DNA of 51,452 bases from Chitinophagaceae bacterium (GCA_947375185.1 CANCEU010000016.1:1-51452), one strand, 5' to 3'; numbered from the stretch's first letter, positions 1 through 10,491 are shown. Notes: generated from the sequence alone by a model not told the origin. Numbers and translations are program-made.

Positions 1-1934
1 GATTCAATGGCTTCGGTTGTCGGCACTTTAAATGTCCAGTACACATTTCTTTCCCACACTTCTACCGGCAATTTAACACGGCTTGTTTTTCCGCTCACCG
101 TTTTGATTTCTAAAATTACAGGCATTGCCATTTTCTCCAAATTGTCTAAAGTAATAAATGCACCTTTTGAATAATCCGCACTATCAACATATTTCACATT
201 TCGTACGCCCACATCTAATCTCCAATTGTTGACATACCACCCTCTCCAAAACCATTGCAAACTTTCCCCAGCTACATTTTCCATAGTTCTAAAAAAGTCG
301 TCGGGTGTAGGATGTTTAAACGCCCATCTTTTGATATAAGTTTGAAAGGCATAATCAAAACGTTCTTTTCCTAAAATTTGCTCTCTTAACAAAGTAAGCC
401 CTTCGCCTGGTTTACTATAAGACAAAGTACCATTATTTCTTTCTTTGTAATTGTCAACATAGGTTAAGATTGGCTCCAATCCTGGTGCTGTATAATATGC
501 GCCAATGCGATGCATATCAGGAGCATACTTTGACTTATACTCACCATTATTAAAGTCAGCAGTAGATAAAGAATTAATGAAAGTATTAAATCCTTCATCC
601 ATCCAACCATATAATCGCTCATTGGATCCTACAATCATTGGGAACCAAGTATGTCCAAATTCATGATCATTTACACCCATTAAACCAGCTCTTTGAGCAC
701 CTAATCCACAAAATACAATACCTGGATATTCCATTCCTCCTGGACCACCTGCTACTGCTGTTGCAGCAGGATAAGGATACTCATACCAATGTTTCGAATT
801 ATATTCAATTGATTTTTTTACATACTCAGTTGAACGTCCCCATGCAGAATCGCCATTACTTTCAATTGGATAAGCAGAAATGGCTAATGAAGGTTTACCT
901 GAAGGCAAATTCATTTTTGCTGCATCAATAATAAAGGCAGAGGAAGCCCCCCATGAAGCATCACGCGCATTGGTAATTTTAAACTTCCAAGTCAATTCTT
1001 TTTTTGCTGGTCTTGATGTTGGATTCGTTACTTCTTCCGCAGAACGAATGACAATTGTTTTTTCAGATTTCTTTGCTAACTCCCATCTTTTTAATTGCTC
1101 AGGAGTATATACTTCAGATGGATTTTGCAATTCACCAGATCCTACAACAATAATATTAGCTGCTGCAGTAATATTTAAATTAAAGTCACCATATTCTAAA
1201 TAAAATTCGCCTGGTCCAGTATATGGAACAGTATTCCATCCCATCACATCATCAAAAACACACACCCTAGGATACCATTGTGCAATAGTATACACTTTAC
1301 CATTTTTAGTTGCTACATAACCCATTCTATCAGAACCATATTGAGGGGATACAAACGCATATTCAATTTTTAATTTCAATCTACCTCCTTTAGCCTGCAA
1401 TTCCGTTGGTAAGAAAACCTGCATTCGTGTATCTTCAATTAAATATTTAACATCAATTGCCTTCTCACTTTTTTCCCCACTTAAAATTTGCACTGATTTA
1501 ATTTTATACCCTGCATCAAAATCCTCTCCCTTACCTGCATTACGACTTCCCACCGTTGGAACAATTGCAGAACCTCTAGAATTTAATTTAAATAAATTCT
1601 GATCTAACTGCATCCAAATGAAATTCATCTTTAAAGGACTGTTATTTGTATAAGTCAATACTTCGGTTCCAGTAATTTCATTTGTTTGCTCATTTAATTT
1701 AGCATCTAAATTGTAATCAGCTCTATTTTGCCAATAAACTGGCCCTGGCTCACCAGTCGCAGCTCGTTGGTCATTGCCATTTTTAGTATAAAAAAAAGGC
1801 GCGAACAAATCATGATAATCATACTTAGTATTTGGCGCATTAGGATCTACTAATTCAACAGGCCTACGTTGTGCCATTGTAAAATTTGCAAAAAAACTTA
1901 ACAGTATCAATAAAGCAAGTTGTACTCTTTTCAT
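1..1934 (-). CDS. M1 family zinc metallopeptidase, C-terminus beyond window edge
   Basis: Probable exported zinc aminopeptidase of the M1 (gluzincin) family, cleaving N-terminal residues from peptides in the periplasm or at the surface. The reading frame is open from the ATG at 1932-1934 to the left edge, giving 644 codons without the natural stop. The N-terminus is a signal peptide (about residues 1-21, ending MAQ). The beta-sandwich N domain is followed by a GGMEYPGI substrate-recognition segment and the zinc site HEFGH at residues 424-428, with the third ligand Glu447 in WMDEG exactly 18 residues later (HExxH-x18-E). It is a tandem paralog of the interrupted M1 gene just upstream on the same strand, separated by a terminator. 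A one-mismatch promoter box (TATATTCG) lies at 1966-1973 on the minus strand, so it may be transcribed separately. Family assignment is firm; substrate unknown. Confidence 0.93.
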   Translation of the reverse strand, partial: MKRVQLALLILLSFFANFTMAQRRPVELVDPNAPNTKYDYHDLFAPFFYTKNGNDQRAATGEPGPVYWQNRADYNLDAKLNEQTNEITGTEVLTYTNNSPLKMNFIWMQLDQNLFKLNSRGSAIVPTVGSRNAGKGEDFDAGYKIKSVQILSGEKSEKAIDVKYLIEDTRMQVFLPTELQAKGGRLKLKIEYAFVSPQYGSDRMGYVATKNGKVYTIAQWYPRVCVFDDVMGWNTVPYTGPGEFYLEYGDFNLNITAAANIIVVGSGELQNPSEVYTPEQLKRWELAKKSEKTIVIRSAEEVTNPTSRPAKKELTWKFKITNARDASWGASSAFIIDAAKMNLPSGKPSLAISAYPIESNGDSAWGRSTEYVKKSIEYNSKHWYEYPYPAATAVAGGPGGMEYPGIVFCGLGAQRAGLMGVNDHEFGHTWFPMIVGSNERLYGWMDEGFNTFINSLSTADFNNGEYKSKYAPDMHRIGAYYTAPGLEPILTYVDNYKERNNGTLSYSKPGEGLTLLREQILGKERFDYAFQTYIKRWAFKHPTPDDFFRTMENVAGESLQWFWRGWYVNNWRLDVGVRNVKYVDSADYSKGAFITLDNLEKMAMPVILEIKTVSGKTSRVKLPVEVWERNVYWTFKVPTTEAIE

Positions 1935-1983
1935 ATTTTTTATTATTTATAATTAATAGCTTTTACGAATATAATTTAAATTA

Positions 1984-2013
1984 ATAAAAAAGCCCCTGTT
2001 TTTACACAGAGGC
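1984..2013 (-). terminator. intrinsic terminator after the interrupted M1 gene
   Basis: On the minus strand an 8-bp stem (GCCTCTGT / ACAGGGGC, one G-U pair) with a 6-nt loop is followed by a run of T residues. It lies between the stop at 2040 and the start of the next M1 gene at 1934, so it should end the HupE-like/M1 transcript. Confidence 0.8.
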
Positions 2014-2039
2014 CTTTCATTTATATCCAGTACTTACAA

Positions 2040-4415
2040 TTACTTATTACCGGCTGCCGCTTGCATCGGAGACAATCCAACTGATTGACCACGACCAACC
2101 GACTTTGTCTTAAACAAAGTAAACTTACTTGGCTCAGCAACATTTGGCCAACTATTATTTGACTCATCAATGTCAGCTGTTTCACGCATTGGATCTAATT
2201 TAATAGAAACTGCTTTTTTGTTGGTATAGAATACTTTAGTCACTTTGTTTTCATTCTTTCTCCAAATTTGCGCAGGCAAACGTTTTGTTTCCTTGCTACC
2301 ATCAGCGAAAGTAAATTCAACAATAATTGGCATTACTAAACCACCTTTATTTAGGAAGGTAATTTCATATAAGTTCGCATCCGCATATTTAGCTTTTTCT
2401 TCATCAGATAAAACAGTTGGGGCGCCAAAAGTTGGAGCTGGTTGTTTAGTCACTGAATCATAAGCCTCCAATCCACGATCATATCTCCAATAAAAATCGC
2501 GCAATGTAGTATCCGCATCCGTTAAGAATACGATCGACTTGTCTTGCTTGTTTCTGATTTTTGAAATATCCTCAAATGCATGTACTGCAGGTTTATCCAA
2601 TCCTCTTTGCAATCCACCATTTCGAGCAGCTGGTGCTGCTGCAGTTGGATCATACACTGCATGCTTCACGGTATCAATTGCAATATCACAAGGATCGATG
2701 CTATAGAACCAGCCTCTCCAGAACCAATCTAAATCTTCAGCACTTGCATCCTCCATTGTTCTAAATAAATCGGCAGGTGTTGGATGTTTAAATGCCCAAC
2801 GTCTAGCATATTCTTTAAAAGAGTAATCAAATAATTCACGACCCATAATGGTTTCACGTAAAATATTTAATCCTGTTGCAGGCTTAGTATATGCGTTAGG
2901 GCCAAAGCCAATAATGTTTTCACTATTGGTCATGATTGGCTCTAATTGATCCTTTGGCAATTTCATATAGTCAACAATTGTCCAAGCCGGACCACCACGA
3001 GATGGGAATTTATTGTCGTATAATTCTTGTGTTAAATATTGCACGAAGGTATTCAACCCCTCATCCATCCAAGACCATTGACGCTCGTCAGAGTTCACAA
3101 TCATTGGGAAAAAATTATGTCCTACTTCGTGAATCACCACACCCAACATACCATTTTTTGTTGCTTCAGTATAAGTCCCGTCTTTTTCGGTACGACCATA
3201 GTTGAAACAAATCATTGGGTACTCCATTCCATTTGCTGCTTCAATACTTTGTGCAACAGGGTATGGATAAGGGATAGAAAATTTTGAATATGATTTGATT
3301 GTATGAGCAACTGCCTTTGAAGAAAACTTACGATATAAACCATATGCCTCTTTTCCATAAGCACTCATGCTCATTACTTTTTTACCTTCAACATTTGTCG
3401 CTAAAGCATCCCATACAAATTTACGGCTGCTACCAAAAGCAAAGTCACGTACATTTTCTGCATTGAATACCCAAGTTTTTGTTGTGTTTACCGGATGTTG
3501 TTCCGCTTTCTTTGCTTAGTCTAAAGTAACCACTTCAACTGGTTCAGTATATGAAGTTTGTGCTTTATTCCATCTAGCCAATTGGGCTGCGCTTAATACT
3601 GCAGGGTAATTTTGACATTGCCCTGTTGCCATAACCACATGGTCACCCGGAACAGTGATTGCCACTTTAAAATTTCCGAATGTCAACGCAAATTCCCCTC
3701 TTCCTGTAAATTGATGATGTTGCCATCCTTGAAAATCAGAATACACACACAAACGAGGATACCATTGTGTCATAGTAAATAAGTAATTACCATCTTCTGG
3801 GAAAAATTCATAACCACCGCGACCACCAATAGTCATACGATCAGTGATTTTATAATCCCAGTCAATTTTAAAAGCAAATTTTTGACCTGGCTTTAACGTA
3901 TTTGGTAATTCGATACGCATCATTGTTTTATTCACTGTGTACTTTAGCTTAGCGCCTAATACATCCGTTACTTTAATGATATTGTCACCTAACCCATTGT
4001 CTATTTTTTCTTCAGCTAATTTATCAATAGTTGAAGGCGACATGCCTCTACCCATTGAGCTTCCATCTGGATAGCCAGCATTTTTAGTAGAACTATGTTC
4101 ATTTTCATCCAATTGCAACCATAAATAAGTTAACACATCGGGAGAGTTATTATAGTAGGTTACTGTTTCGGAACCTGTTAATAATAATTTTTTCTCATCC
4201 AATGTTGCTTTAATATCATAATCAGCACGTTGTTGCCAATACTTTGGTCCTGGCGCACCACTAGCCGTACGATATTCATTTGGGGTTGGTAATATAGTAC
4301 CTAACTGCTCAAACTTGTTTCCATGGTTTGAAGTAGGGTTGTTGTGAATGTCTTGCGCAACAATTACAGAGCAAGTACTCACCAAAAGAAATCCGAGGGT
4401 CAAAAGTTTCTTCAT
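2040..4415 (-). pseudogene. M1 family zinc metallopeptidase interrupted by one in-frame TAA
   Basis: A second M1 aminopeptidase, 791 codons long if read through. The N-terminal part (4415 to 3516, 299 aa, with signal peptide ending near residue 20) and the C-terminal part are in the same frame. They are separated only by a TAA at 3516-3518 (codon 300). The 47 codons after the stop read as normal M1 sequence (for example KTWVFNAENVRDFAFGS), so this is a nonsense codon and not a frameshift or two genes. The catalytic HEVGH (residues 429-433) and the Glu in WMDEG 18 residues later lie after the stop, so the N-terminal product alone would be inactive. The first Met after the stop (3374) has no convincing ribosome-binding site and would yield a protein without export signal. 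A G-to-T change (GAA to TAA) is the simplest explanation; sequencing error or suppression are alternatives. The HupE-like gene lies 13 bp upstream. Confidence 0.85.
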
Positions 4416-4428
4416 TTGGGATGTTTTT

Positions 4429-5019
4429 CTATTTTATTAAAGGAACAATTCTGTCTAAAACCATATTTAAAGCAAAAGCAATAGCAATACCAGATCCTAT
4501 CTGTACGTATCGTATTCTTTTCACTTTTAATACTGATACGAATATAAATGAAATAATTAAAATTATGCTAACGATAAGTAGCTGTCCTAGCTCTAAACCG
4601 ATATTAAATGTAAATAATGGTGCCAAAATGGACTCCTCCTTGCCTAGCATACTTTTTAAGAATGTACTAAAGCCCAAACCATGAATAAGTCCAAAAAATA
4701 GGGCTAAGAAGTAAATAAGGGGGTATTTTGACTTAAAATCAAAGGTTTTAACCCAATAATTAGAGAATGCTGTAAATAAAATGGTAATCGGAATCAAGAA
4801 CTCAATTAAAGCCGAAGGTATATTGATCCAATTTAATGTACTTAAAGCTAAAGTAACAGAATGGCCAATGGTGAATGCTGTAATTAAAACCAATAGCTTT
4901 TTCCAGTCAGTCCATTGATATCGAATTGTTAACACCAATACAAAAAGGATATGGTCCCAGGCTTCCCAGTCCATAATATGCCTAAACCCTAAATGTAAAT
5001 ACATTCCCAATTCGTCCAT
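4429..5019 (-). CDS. HupE/UreJ-like integral membrane protein
   Basis: Small polytopic inner-membrane protein of 196 aa with about six hydrophobic segments. The N-terminal part (HLGFRHIMDWEAWDHILF) with conserved His/Asp residues, then AFTIGHSVTLAL, matches the HupE/UreJ_2 family. Members of that family are thought to act in metal (nickel or other divalent cation) handling, but the function of the Bacteroidota branch is not established. The gene stops 13 bp before the M1 peptidase start on the same strand, so the two probably share a transcript. A DUF6702 gene, which in this phylum often sits beside HupE-like and M1 genes, diverges from it. Start chosen at 5019, the first Met before the conserved region. 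Confidence 0.8.
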   Translation of the reverse strand: MDELGMYLHLGFRHIMDWEAWDHILFVLVLTIRYQWTDWKKLLVLITAFTIGHSVTLALSTLNWINIPSALIEFLIPITILFTAFSNYWVKTFDFKSKYPLIYFLALFFGLIHGLGFSTFLKSMLGKEESILAPLFTFNIGLELGQLLIVSIILIISFIFVSVLKVKRIRYVQIGSGIAIAFALNMVLDRIVPLIK

Positions 5020-5080
5020 AAATCAAATTTTTAGTCTCGATAATTAATCAAGACATTTGCACTAGACAAATATAACAATT

Positions 5081-5569
5081 ATGACCTGGATTGGCATAAA
5101 ACCACTTACTACCCTATTGTTCGCATTACTGCATCCATTTTTCGTTTCCGTAATCGACATTAATCATAATGAAAAAGAAGCAAGCATTGAAATGAGTGTG
5201 CGCACATTTACCACTGATCTTGAGACACGCTTGGAAGAAGAATATCATGTTAAATTGGACTTAGCGGATCCAAAACAAAAAGCAAAAGCTGAACAATATA
5301 TTAATTTGTATGTGCAAAAGAGATTAAGTCTTTCTGCAAATGGCTTAAAGACTAAAATGGATTTTATTGGCTTTGAAATTCAAAAAGAAAGTACTTGGAG
5401 CTATTTTGAAATAAAAAATATTAAGCAATTAAAGCAATTAGATGTTTTTTGCGAAATTCTTTTTGGTATTGATCCACAGCAAATAAATATTATTCATGCC
5501 AAAGCAAATGGCCAGCGAAAAAGTTTCGAATTAACTGCGCCTAAAAACAGAACTCAATTTGTTTTTTAA
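5081..5569 (+). CDS. DUF6702 family protein
   Basis: 162-aa protein with a hydrophobic N-terminus (about residues 6-20) that may be a signal peptide or anchor. After this comes the characteristic start of the domain: HPFFVSVIDINHNEKEASIEMSVRTFTTDLE. The remainder is a predicted mixed alpha/beta domain with no catalytic motif I recognise. The pattern fits the DUF6702 family of Bacteroidota, whose function is unknown. It is divergent from the HupE-like gene and convergent with the glycosyltransferase, whose stop lies 22 bp away, and appears to be a single-gene transcription unit. Confidence 0.75.
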   Translation: MTWIGIKPLTTLLFALLHPFFVSVIDINHNEKEASIEMSVRTFTTDLETRLEEEYHVKLDLADPKQKAKAEQYINLYVQKRLSLSANGLKTKMDFIGFEIQKESTWSYFEIKNIKQLKQLDVFCEILFGIDPQQINIIHAKANGQRKSFELTAPKNRTQFVF

Positions 5570-5591
5570 TAAAGCAATCTTAACCTCTATT

Positions 5592-7271
5592 TTATCTTTT
5601 CAATTCAAGCACTTCAAATGGAGTAACTTCCTTCATCCTCGTATTTGGATTTAAAAAAGGCAAGCTTAACATAGTTACATGAAAACGGTTCGATTGATAC
5701 CTTAGCATGCTTGACGGAAATTGTTTTTTCAAGCTTGAATCATTTATGGCATCTGTAATTACGAAATAGCCTTCTTTTAATTGCAAACTATCATTGGTAT
5801 TAGGAAAAATATGTTGACCATAATAATGAAATGCATTGCTATTGGGAATTTTATACAGTACCATTTTGTCCTTACTCCACCCTTTACTGTCAATCACTTT
5901 AGCTAATTGATTCCCCCATTGGTAATTTAATAGATTCGGATAAAAGTGCGCGTTCATAAAAGTATTAACACCTAGCATAATAAGCACAGATATATAAAAC
6001 CATTTTTGACCAATTGTTCTTTTTGAAATCAACTGCATCATAATTGCGCCCAAAATAATGATACCTGCAAAGGATCCAACCCATCCTATGAATCCAAAGG
6101 GGACTAATGCAATTAAAGTGGCTGCAATGACTAAAATAAAAAATATAAAAAGATGAAAACCATAAAAGCCTTTAACAATTTTAGATATAGACTGATTTTC
6201 CCAAAGTGCTTTTTGCCAATGGCTCGCTGTTAATATCGCAGCTAATGGGAAAACGATAAATATATAATGTGGTAGTTGCGCTTGACTTCGGGAAAGCACT
6301 AAATAGGTTAGTATAAAACCAAAAAATGAAATACGCTCTGCACTAGGTTTAAAAAAGCCTTCTTTAAAAATAATCAATGCTTTTGCAAACAATGCCCATA
6401 AAAAAACAAATATCCAAGGCAAGAAACTCCAAAACATATTCTCTAGCAAGAAGGTGAAATAGCCCATTTCCTTATAATAATTTTGACCAGTATACCTTCC
6501 AAAACTTTGGGTCCAATAATAAAATTCTAAACCCGATTTTATAGGTCGGTCATTTATTAATTTACCTGGATGTAAATCATATTGATGATATAACCCCCAA
6601 CTCATCGGGAACAATAATAAAGCCAATAAAAGGATACCTAAAATATAAATTGGCTTGAAAAAATAGGCCCACTTTTTTTGAGCAATCCAATGTGGCGCAA
6701 TGGCTAAAACGGGCACCACCAATGCAATTGGCCCCTTCGTCATCATGCCACCTGCAATCGCGATAATTGCAAAGAAAAAATATTTTGCACTCTTTTTTAC
6801 ATTTGATGAACTAGACTCAAACCATTTTGCCAATAAATAAATGCTTAACATTACCCAACCTACTAACATGGTGTCGGTTCTTACATCATGCGCAATTAAA
6901 AAGAAAGCTTGGCAGCTTGCTAAAATAATTGTGGCAAGGCGTGCAGTTAACGCTCCATAATAAAGTTGCGTAAATTTAAATGTAGCATATAAGGAAATTC
7001 CTAAAAATATTAATGAAGGCAAACGATATGCCCAATCTTGCACACCAAAAATTTTCATGGACAATGCTGATAACCAAAACAACATAGGAGGTTTATCTAA
7101 GTAATCCTTTCCCAAATCAAATACTTGCAAAAAGCTATTTCTTGTCAACATTTCTCTACTTATTGAAGCATATTGCGCAGCATCAATGTCCATTAATGGA
7201 ATCATAAAGCTTCCAATTGCATACAAGCCAATACAAGCTGACAATAATAGAATGAATGTGTTTTTATTCAT
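5592..7271 (-). CDS. ArnT/PMT-like family 39 glycosyltransferase
   Basis: 559-aa polytopic membrane protein of the GT-C fold. The N-terminal region shows the acidic luminal motif of this family (PLMDIDAAQYASISREML, about residues 25-42) followed by LDKPPMLFWLSALSMKIFGVQDWAYRLPSL, the typical pattern of ArnT-like dolichyl- or polyprenyl-phosphate-sugar transferases. About ten further hydrophobic segments follow, then a soluble C-terminal tail of roughly 120 residues. It would transfer a sugar from a polyprenyl-phosphate donor to a lipid, glycan or protein in the periplasm; the acceptor cannot be told from sequence. The PAP2 phosphatase gene lies 11 bp upstream on the same strand, which fits a two-gene unit handling polyprenyl or lipid phosphates. 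Confidence 0.88.
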   Translation of the reverse strand: MNKNTFILLLSACIGLYAIGSFMIPLMDIDAAQYASISREMLTRNSFLQVFDLGKDYLDKPPMLFWLSALSMKIFGVQDWAYRLPSLIFLGISLYATFKFTQLYYGALTARLATIILASCQAFFLIAHDVRTDTMLVGWVMLSIYLLAKWFESSSSNVKKSAKYFFFAIIAIAGGMMTKGPIALVVPVLAIAPHWIAQKKWAYFFKPIYILGILLLALLLFPMSWGLYHQYDLHPGKLINDRPIKSGLEFYYWTQSFGRYTGQNYYKEMGYFTFLLENMFWSFLPWIFVFLWALFAKALIIFKEGFFKPSAERISFFGFILTYLVLSRSQAQLPHYIFIVFPLAAILTASHWQKALWENQSISKIVKGFYGFHLFIFFILVIAATLIALVPFGFIGWVGSFAGIIILGAIMMQLISKRTIGQKWFYISVLIMLGVNTFMNAHFYPNLLNYQWGNQLAKVIDSKGWSKDKMVLYKIPNSNAFHYYGQHIFPNTNDSLQLKEGYFVITDAINDSSLKKQFPSSMLRYQSNRFHVTMLSLPFLNPNTRMKEVTPFEVLELKR

Positions 7272-7282
7272 AATTGCATTTA

Positions 7283-7858
7283 TTAAGCATTCGCTATTTT
7301 AAAATATAATTTACTACTTAGGAAACCACCTATTATTCCAATAATCGCACCAACAAATACATCTAGCGGATAATGCACACCAACGTAAATTTGAGCATAC
7401 GAAATGGTAGCCGCCCAAAATAAAAATACAAATCGATATTTTTTTAACAATGGTTGCATAGTCATTACGATAAACATTGCAAGACCAAAATGATTTGCAG
7501 CATGCGATGAAGTAAAACTAAATCCACCAGAACAATGCGCTAACAACAACCTTGAGTGGTACATTATTTCTGGATCGGCACAAGGTCTTAGTCTATGAAA
7601 AAAAGGCTTAAAAAAACTACTGCTAATTTGATCGGTCAATGCCACATTAATAACAGCCATAAGCAGCCATTTCCAGCCGCTCTTACCCCATTTGTAAAAT
7701 AAAAAAATCAATATCCCAATATACAATGGGATCCAATTTTTTGAATCTCTTACCCAAGGCATGATGGTGTCAAAAAAGGAGTTAGTCCATTTACCATTTA
7801 AAATGGCAAAAAAAGCCTTATCCTTCGCCAATAAATCATTCCAAAAGGGTTGCATCAT
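7283..7858 (-). CDS. PAP2 superfamily phosphatase
   Basis: 191-aa membrane phosphatase with the three PAP2 motifs in order: KPFFHRLRP (KxxxxxxRP), FTSSHAANH (equivalent of PSGH) and YAQIYVGVHYPLDVFVG (equivalent of SRxxxxxHxxxD). About five transmembrane segments flank them. Such enzymes dephosphorylate phosphatidate-type lipids or undecaprenyl diphosphate at the outer face of the inner membrane; which substrate applies here is not evident. It is the first gene of a likely two-gene unit with the ArnT-like transferase, so recycling of the polyprenyl carrier is a reasonable inference. It is divergent from glmM. Confidence 0.88.
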   Translation of the reverse strand: MMQPFWNDLLAKDKAFFAILNGKWTNSFFDTIMPWVRDSKNWIPLYIGILIFLFYKWGKSGWKWLLMAVINVALTDQISSSFFKPFFHRLRPCADPEIMYHSRLLLAHCSGGFSFTSSHAANHFGLAMFIVMTMQPLLKKYRFVFLFWAATISYAQIYVGVHYPLDVFVGAIIGIIGGFLSSKLYFKIANA

Positions 7859-7893
7859 TTCATAAAGATACCAAGAAGTGCAAAAATTTAAAG

Positions 7894-7901
7894 TAAATTT
7901 G
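7894..7901 (+). promoter_or_regulatory. putative glmM promoter -7 box
   Basis: TAAATTTG matches the Bacteroidota -7 consensus TAnnTTTG, 32 nt before the glmM ATG. No clear TTG -33 element at the usual spacing was seen. Confidence 0.45.
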
Positions 7902-7933
7902 TAAATCCTTTTTAAAAAGTAAAAACAAGCAAT

Positions 7934-9316
7934 ATGCCTCTTATAAAAAGCATTTCTGGGTTCAGAGGAACCATTGGCGGTAAACCTAATGATAATCTTA
8001 CTCCAATTGATATCGTAAAATTTGCATCTGCATACGGAACCTGGCTTAAAAGCAAAGCTCCTGGACCCAAAAAAGTGGTAGTAGGAAGAGATGGTAGAAT
8101 GAGTGGCGAAATGGTGGAGGCTTTAGTAGAGCAAAGTTTATTAGCCTTGGGAATTGATGTAATTCACTTGGGATTAAGCACCACCCCAACCGTAGAGATG
8201 GCAGTGGTTTTTGAGGGGGCAGATGGTGGAATTATTTTAACCGCAAGTCACAATCCAAAGGAATGGAATGCGTTAAAATTGTTAAATGAAAAAGGAGAAT
8301 TTGTAAATGGAGAGGAAGGAAAGATTATTTTAACCTTAGCTGCAAATGAAGATTTCAATTATGCATCTGTTGATACAATGGGTAAAATAATAGCTAATCA
8401 TGATAGTTTAGAAAAACATATTAAAGCCATTGTGGAGTATCCTTTGGTGGATATTGATGCAATTAAGGCAGCGAATTTTTCGGTTGTTGTGGATGCCATA
8501 AATAGTTCAGGTGCTTTTACAGTACCTGCTTTGTTAAATGCAATTGGCGTTACTAATATAAAAGTTTTGAATGCAGAAATGACTGGTGATTTTGCGCACA
8601 ACCCTGAGCCGCTTAAAGAACACCTTACTGACCTATGCACTACAGTGCTAAATGAAAAGGCACATTTGGGTATCGCCGTTGATCCTGATGTGGACAGATT
8701 ATGTTTTGTAAGTGAGGATGGGGAATTGTTTGGCGAAGAGTATACCTTGGTTGCGGTAGCTGATTATATTTTACAAAATAGAAAAGGTGCAACAGTAAGC
8801 AATTTGTCTTCAACCAGAGCGCTAAGAGATGTAACAGAAAAATACGGATGTCATTATTTTGCAAGTGCAGTAGGCGAAGTGAATGTGGTAACAATGATGA
8901 AAAATCAGGCAGCGGTTATTGGAGGCGAAGGAAATGGAGGAATCATAATCCCAGACTTACATTTTGGTAGAGATGCATTAATAGGTATCGCCTTATTTTT
9001 GACACATTTAGCAAAGTCAAAAATGACCACTTCTGCGTTAAGAGCAAGTTACCCAGCTTATTTTATGAGTAAGAAAAAAATGGACTTAGATGGCAACATT
9101 TCTTTAGCTAAAATATTTGCTACACTTGAGGCTCAATTTGGCCAGTACGCTATCAATAAAGTAGATGGATTTAAGATTGATTTTGACAATAAGTGGGTGC
9201 ATTTAAGATCGAGTAACACGGAACCAATCATTCGCATTTATACGGAAGCACCTTCTCAAAATGAAGCTGACCAACTTGCAGATGAGATCATTGCTATTAT
9301 TGGCACAATTAAGTAA
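7934..9316 (+). CDS. glmM: phosphoglucosamine mutase
   Basis: 460-aa alpha-D-phosphohexomutase converting glucosamine-6-phosphate to glucosamine-1-phosphate on the route to UDP-GlcNAc, peptidoglycan and lipid A. All four family loops are present: catalytic phosphoserine in TASHNPKEWNALK (Ser105), metal-binding DPDVDRLCF, sugar-binding GEGNGGII and phosphate-binding RSSNTEPIIRIY. The start MPLIKSISGFRGTIGG is the normal N-terminus of the Bacteroidota GlmM group. The alternative, a phosphomannomutase, cannot be fully excluded from motifs alone. GlmS, the preceding pathway enzyme, is encoded at the far end of this window. The cysteine desulfurase gene starts 10 bp downstream and is probably cotranscribed. 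Confidence 0.88.
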   Translation: MPLIKSISGFRGTIGGKPNDNLTPIDIVKFASAYGTWLKSKAPGPKKVVVGRDGRMSGEMVEALVEQSLLALGIDVIHLGLSTTPTVEMAVVFEGADGGIILTASHNPKEWNALKLLNEKGEFVNGEEGKIILTLAANEDFNYASVDTMGKIIANHDSLEKHIKAIVEYPLVDIDAIKAANFSVVVDAINSSGAFTVPALLNAIGVTNIKVLNAEMTGDFAHNPEPLKEHLTDLCTTVLNEKAHLGIAVDPDVDRLCFVSEDGELFGEEYTLVAVADYILQNRKGATVSNLSSTRALRDVTEKYGCHYFASAVGEVNVVTMMKNQAAVIGGEGNGGIIIPDLHFGRDALIGIALFLTHLAKSKMTTSALRASYPAYFMSKKKMDLDGNISLAKIFATLEAQFGQYAINKVDGFKIDFDNKWVHLRSSNTEPIIRIYTEAPSQNEADQLADEIIAIIGTIK

Positions 9317-9326
9317 TTTAGCGAAT

Positions 9327-10454
9327 ATGGATAGAATTTATTTTGACAACGCAGCAACAACCTCATTAGATCCTCAAGTACTGGAAGCAATGATGCCTTA
9401 CTTGACTGAAAAATTTGGAAATCCCTCTTCCATTTATAGTTATGGTAGAGAATCGAGAATGGCTGTTGAACAAGCACGTAAAGCAGTGGCCAAACACCTA
9501 GGTGCTAAACCTGCTGAAATCTTTTTTACAAGCGGAGGAACGGAAAGTAGCAATACCATTTTACATGGCGCCATTTATGACTTAGGATGTAAACATATTA
9601 TCAGCTCACCCATTGAACACCATGCGACGCTGCATTCGGTTGAACATTTAGCTAAAACTGCTAATATTAGTTTAGATTATGTAAACATTTTATCTAATGG
9701 TCATATTGATCTTATACATTTAGAGCAATTATTATCAAAAAATAATGACAAAACGATTGTAAGTATTATGCATGCCAATAATGAAATTGGCAATATGATT
9801 GACTTACATGTAGTGGGTGGAATTTGTAAAAAATACAATGCCTACTTTCATAGTGATACAGTTCAAACTGTTGGCCATTTCCCATTTAAATTAAGCGAAA
9901 CACCTGTTGATTTCATTACAGGTGCTGGTCATAAATTTCATGGACCAAAGGGTATTGGCATTTTATACATAAATGAAAATATTAAAATTAGTCCCTTAGT
10001 ACATGGAGGCGCACAGGAACGAAATATGCGCGCAGGGACCGAGAATTTGTATGGCATTGTTGGATTTGCAAAGGCACTCGAAATGGCAACAGAACATTAC
10101 GAAAAAGATAGTGCTTACATCAACTCATTACGCAAGTATATGCATGACCAATTAATTGCTCAAATTCCTGGCGTAAGTTTTAATGGTGATACTTTTGGAG
10201 ATAGCTTATATACTTTATTAAGTGTAAACTTCCCTAAAAATGAAAAGTCCGAAATGATGTTATTTAACCTGGACATAAATCATATTTGCGCTAGTGGTGG
10301 AAGTGCCTGTTCAAGTGGTGCACAACAAGGATCTCATGTTATAAGCGCCTTAGGGAAAGGGGATAATATCTCAACCATTCGTTTCTCTTTTTCAAAAAAC
10401 AACACTACTGAAGAAATTGATAAAGTGATTGAGAAACTGAAAGATTTAGTTTAA
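9327..10454 (+). CDS. cysteine desulfurase (NifS/IscS-like)
   Basis: Pyridoxal-phosphate enzyme that releases sulfur from cysteine for Fe-S clusters or tRNA thiolation. Start placed at the ATG at 9327 (MDRIYFDNAATTSLDPQ), 10 bp after the glmM stop; an upstream in-frame Met at 9261 would add 22 atypical residues inside glmM. From this start the protein is 375 aa. The PLP lysine is Lys203 in GAGHKFHGPKGIG, and the persulfide-carrying Cys328 is in SGGSACSSGA, the class I active-site loop. No scaffold protein (IscU/SufU) is adjacent, so whether it serves Fe-S assembly or tRNA modification is open. Confidence 0.92.
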   Translation: MDRIYFDNAATTSLDPQVLEAMMPYLTEKFGNPSSIYSYGRESRMAVEQARKAVAKHLGAKPAEIFFTSGGTESSNTILHGAIYDLGCKHIISSPIEHHATLHSVEHLAKTANISLDYVNILSNGHIDLIHLEQLLSKNNDKTIVSIMHANNEIGNMIDLHVVGGICKKYNAYFHSDTVQTVGHFPFKLSETPVDFITGAGHKFHGPKGIGILYINENIKISPLVHGGAQERNMRAGTENLYGIVGFAKALEMATEHYEKDSAYINSLRKYMHDQLIAQIPGVSFNGDTFGDSLYTLLSVNFPKNEKSEMMLFNLDINHICASGGSACSSGAQQGSHVISALGKGDNISTIRFSFSKNNTTEEIDKVIEKLKDLV

Positions 10455-10491
10455 CAAATACATTCACTTTAATAATTACAATAAACATCTG

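Noticed and set aside
638..1203. Plus-strand ORFs over the first M1 gene
   Set aside because: They lie antisense to a well-supported peptidase with an intact zinc motif and have no domain of their own.
2040..4415. Two separate M1-like genes, or a frameshifted gene
   Set aside because: The two halves are in the same frame, separated only by a TAA, and the codons between the stop and the next Met still read as M1 sequence. It is one gene with a nonsense codon.
9261..9326. Upstream start for the cysteine desulfurase
   Set aside because: It would add 22 residues encoded inside glmM that do not resemble the family; MDRIYFDNAATT is the normal N-terminus.
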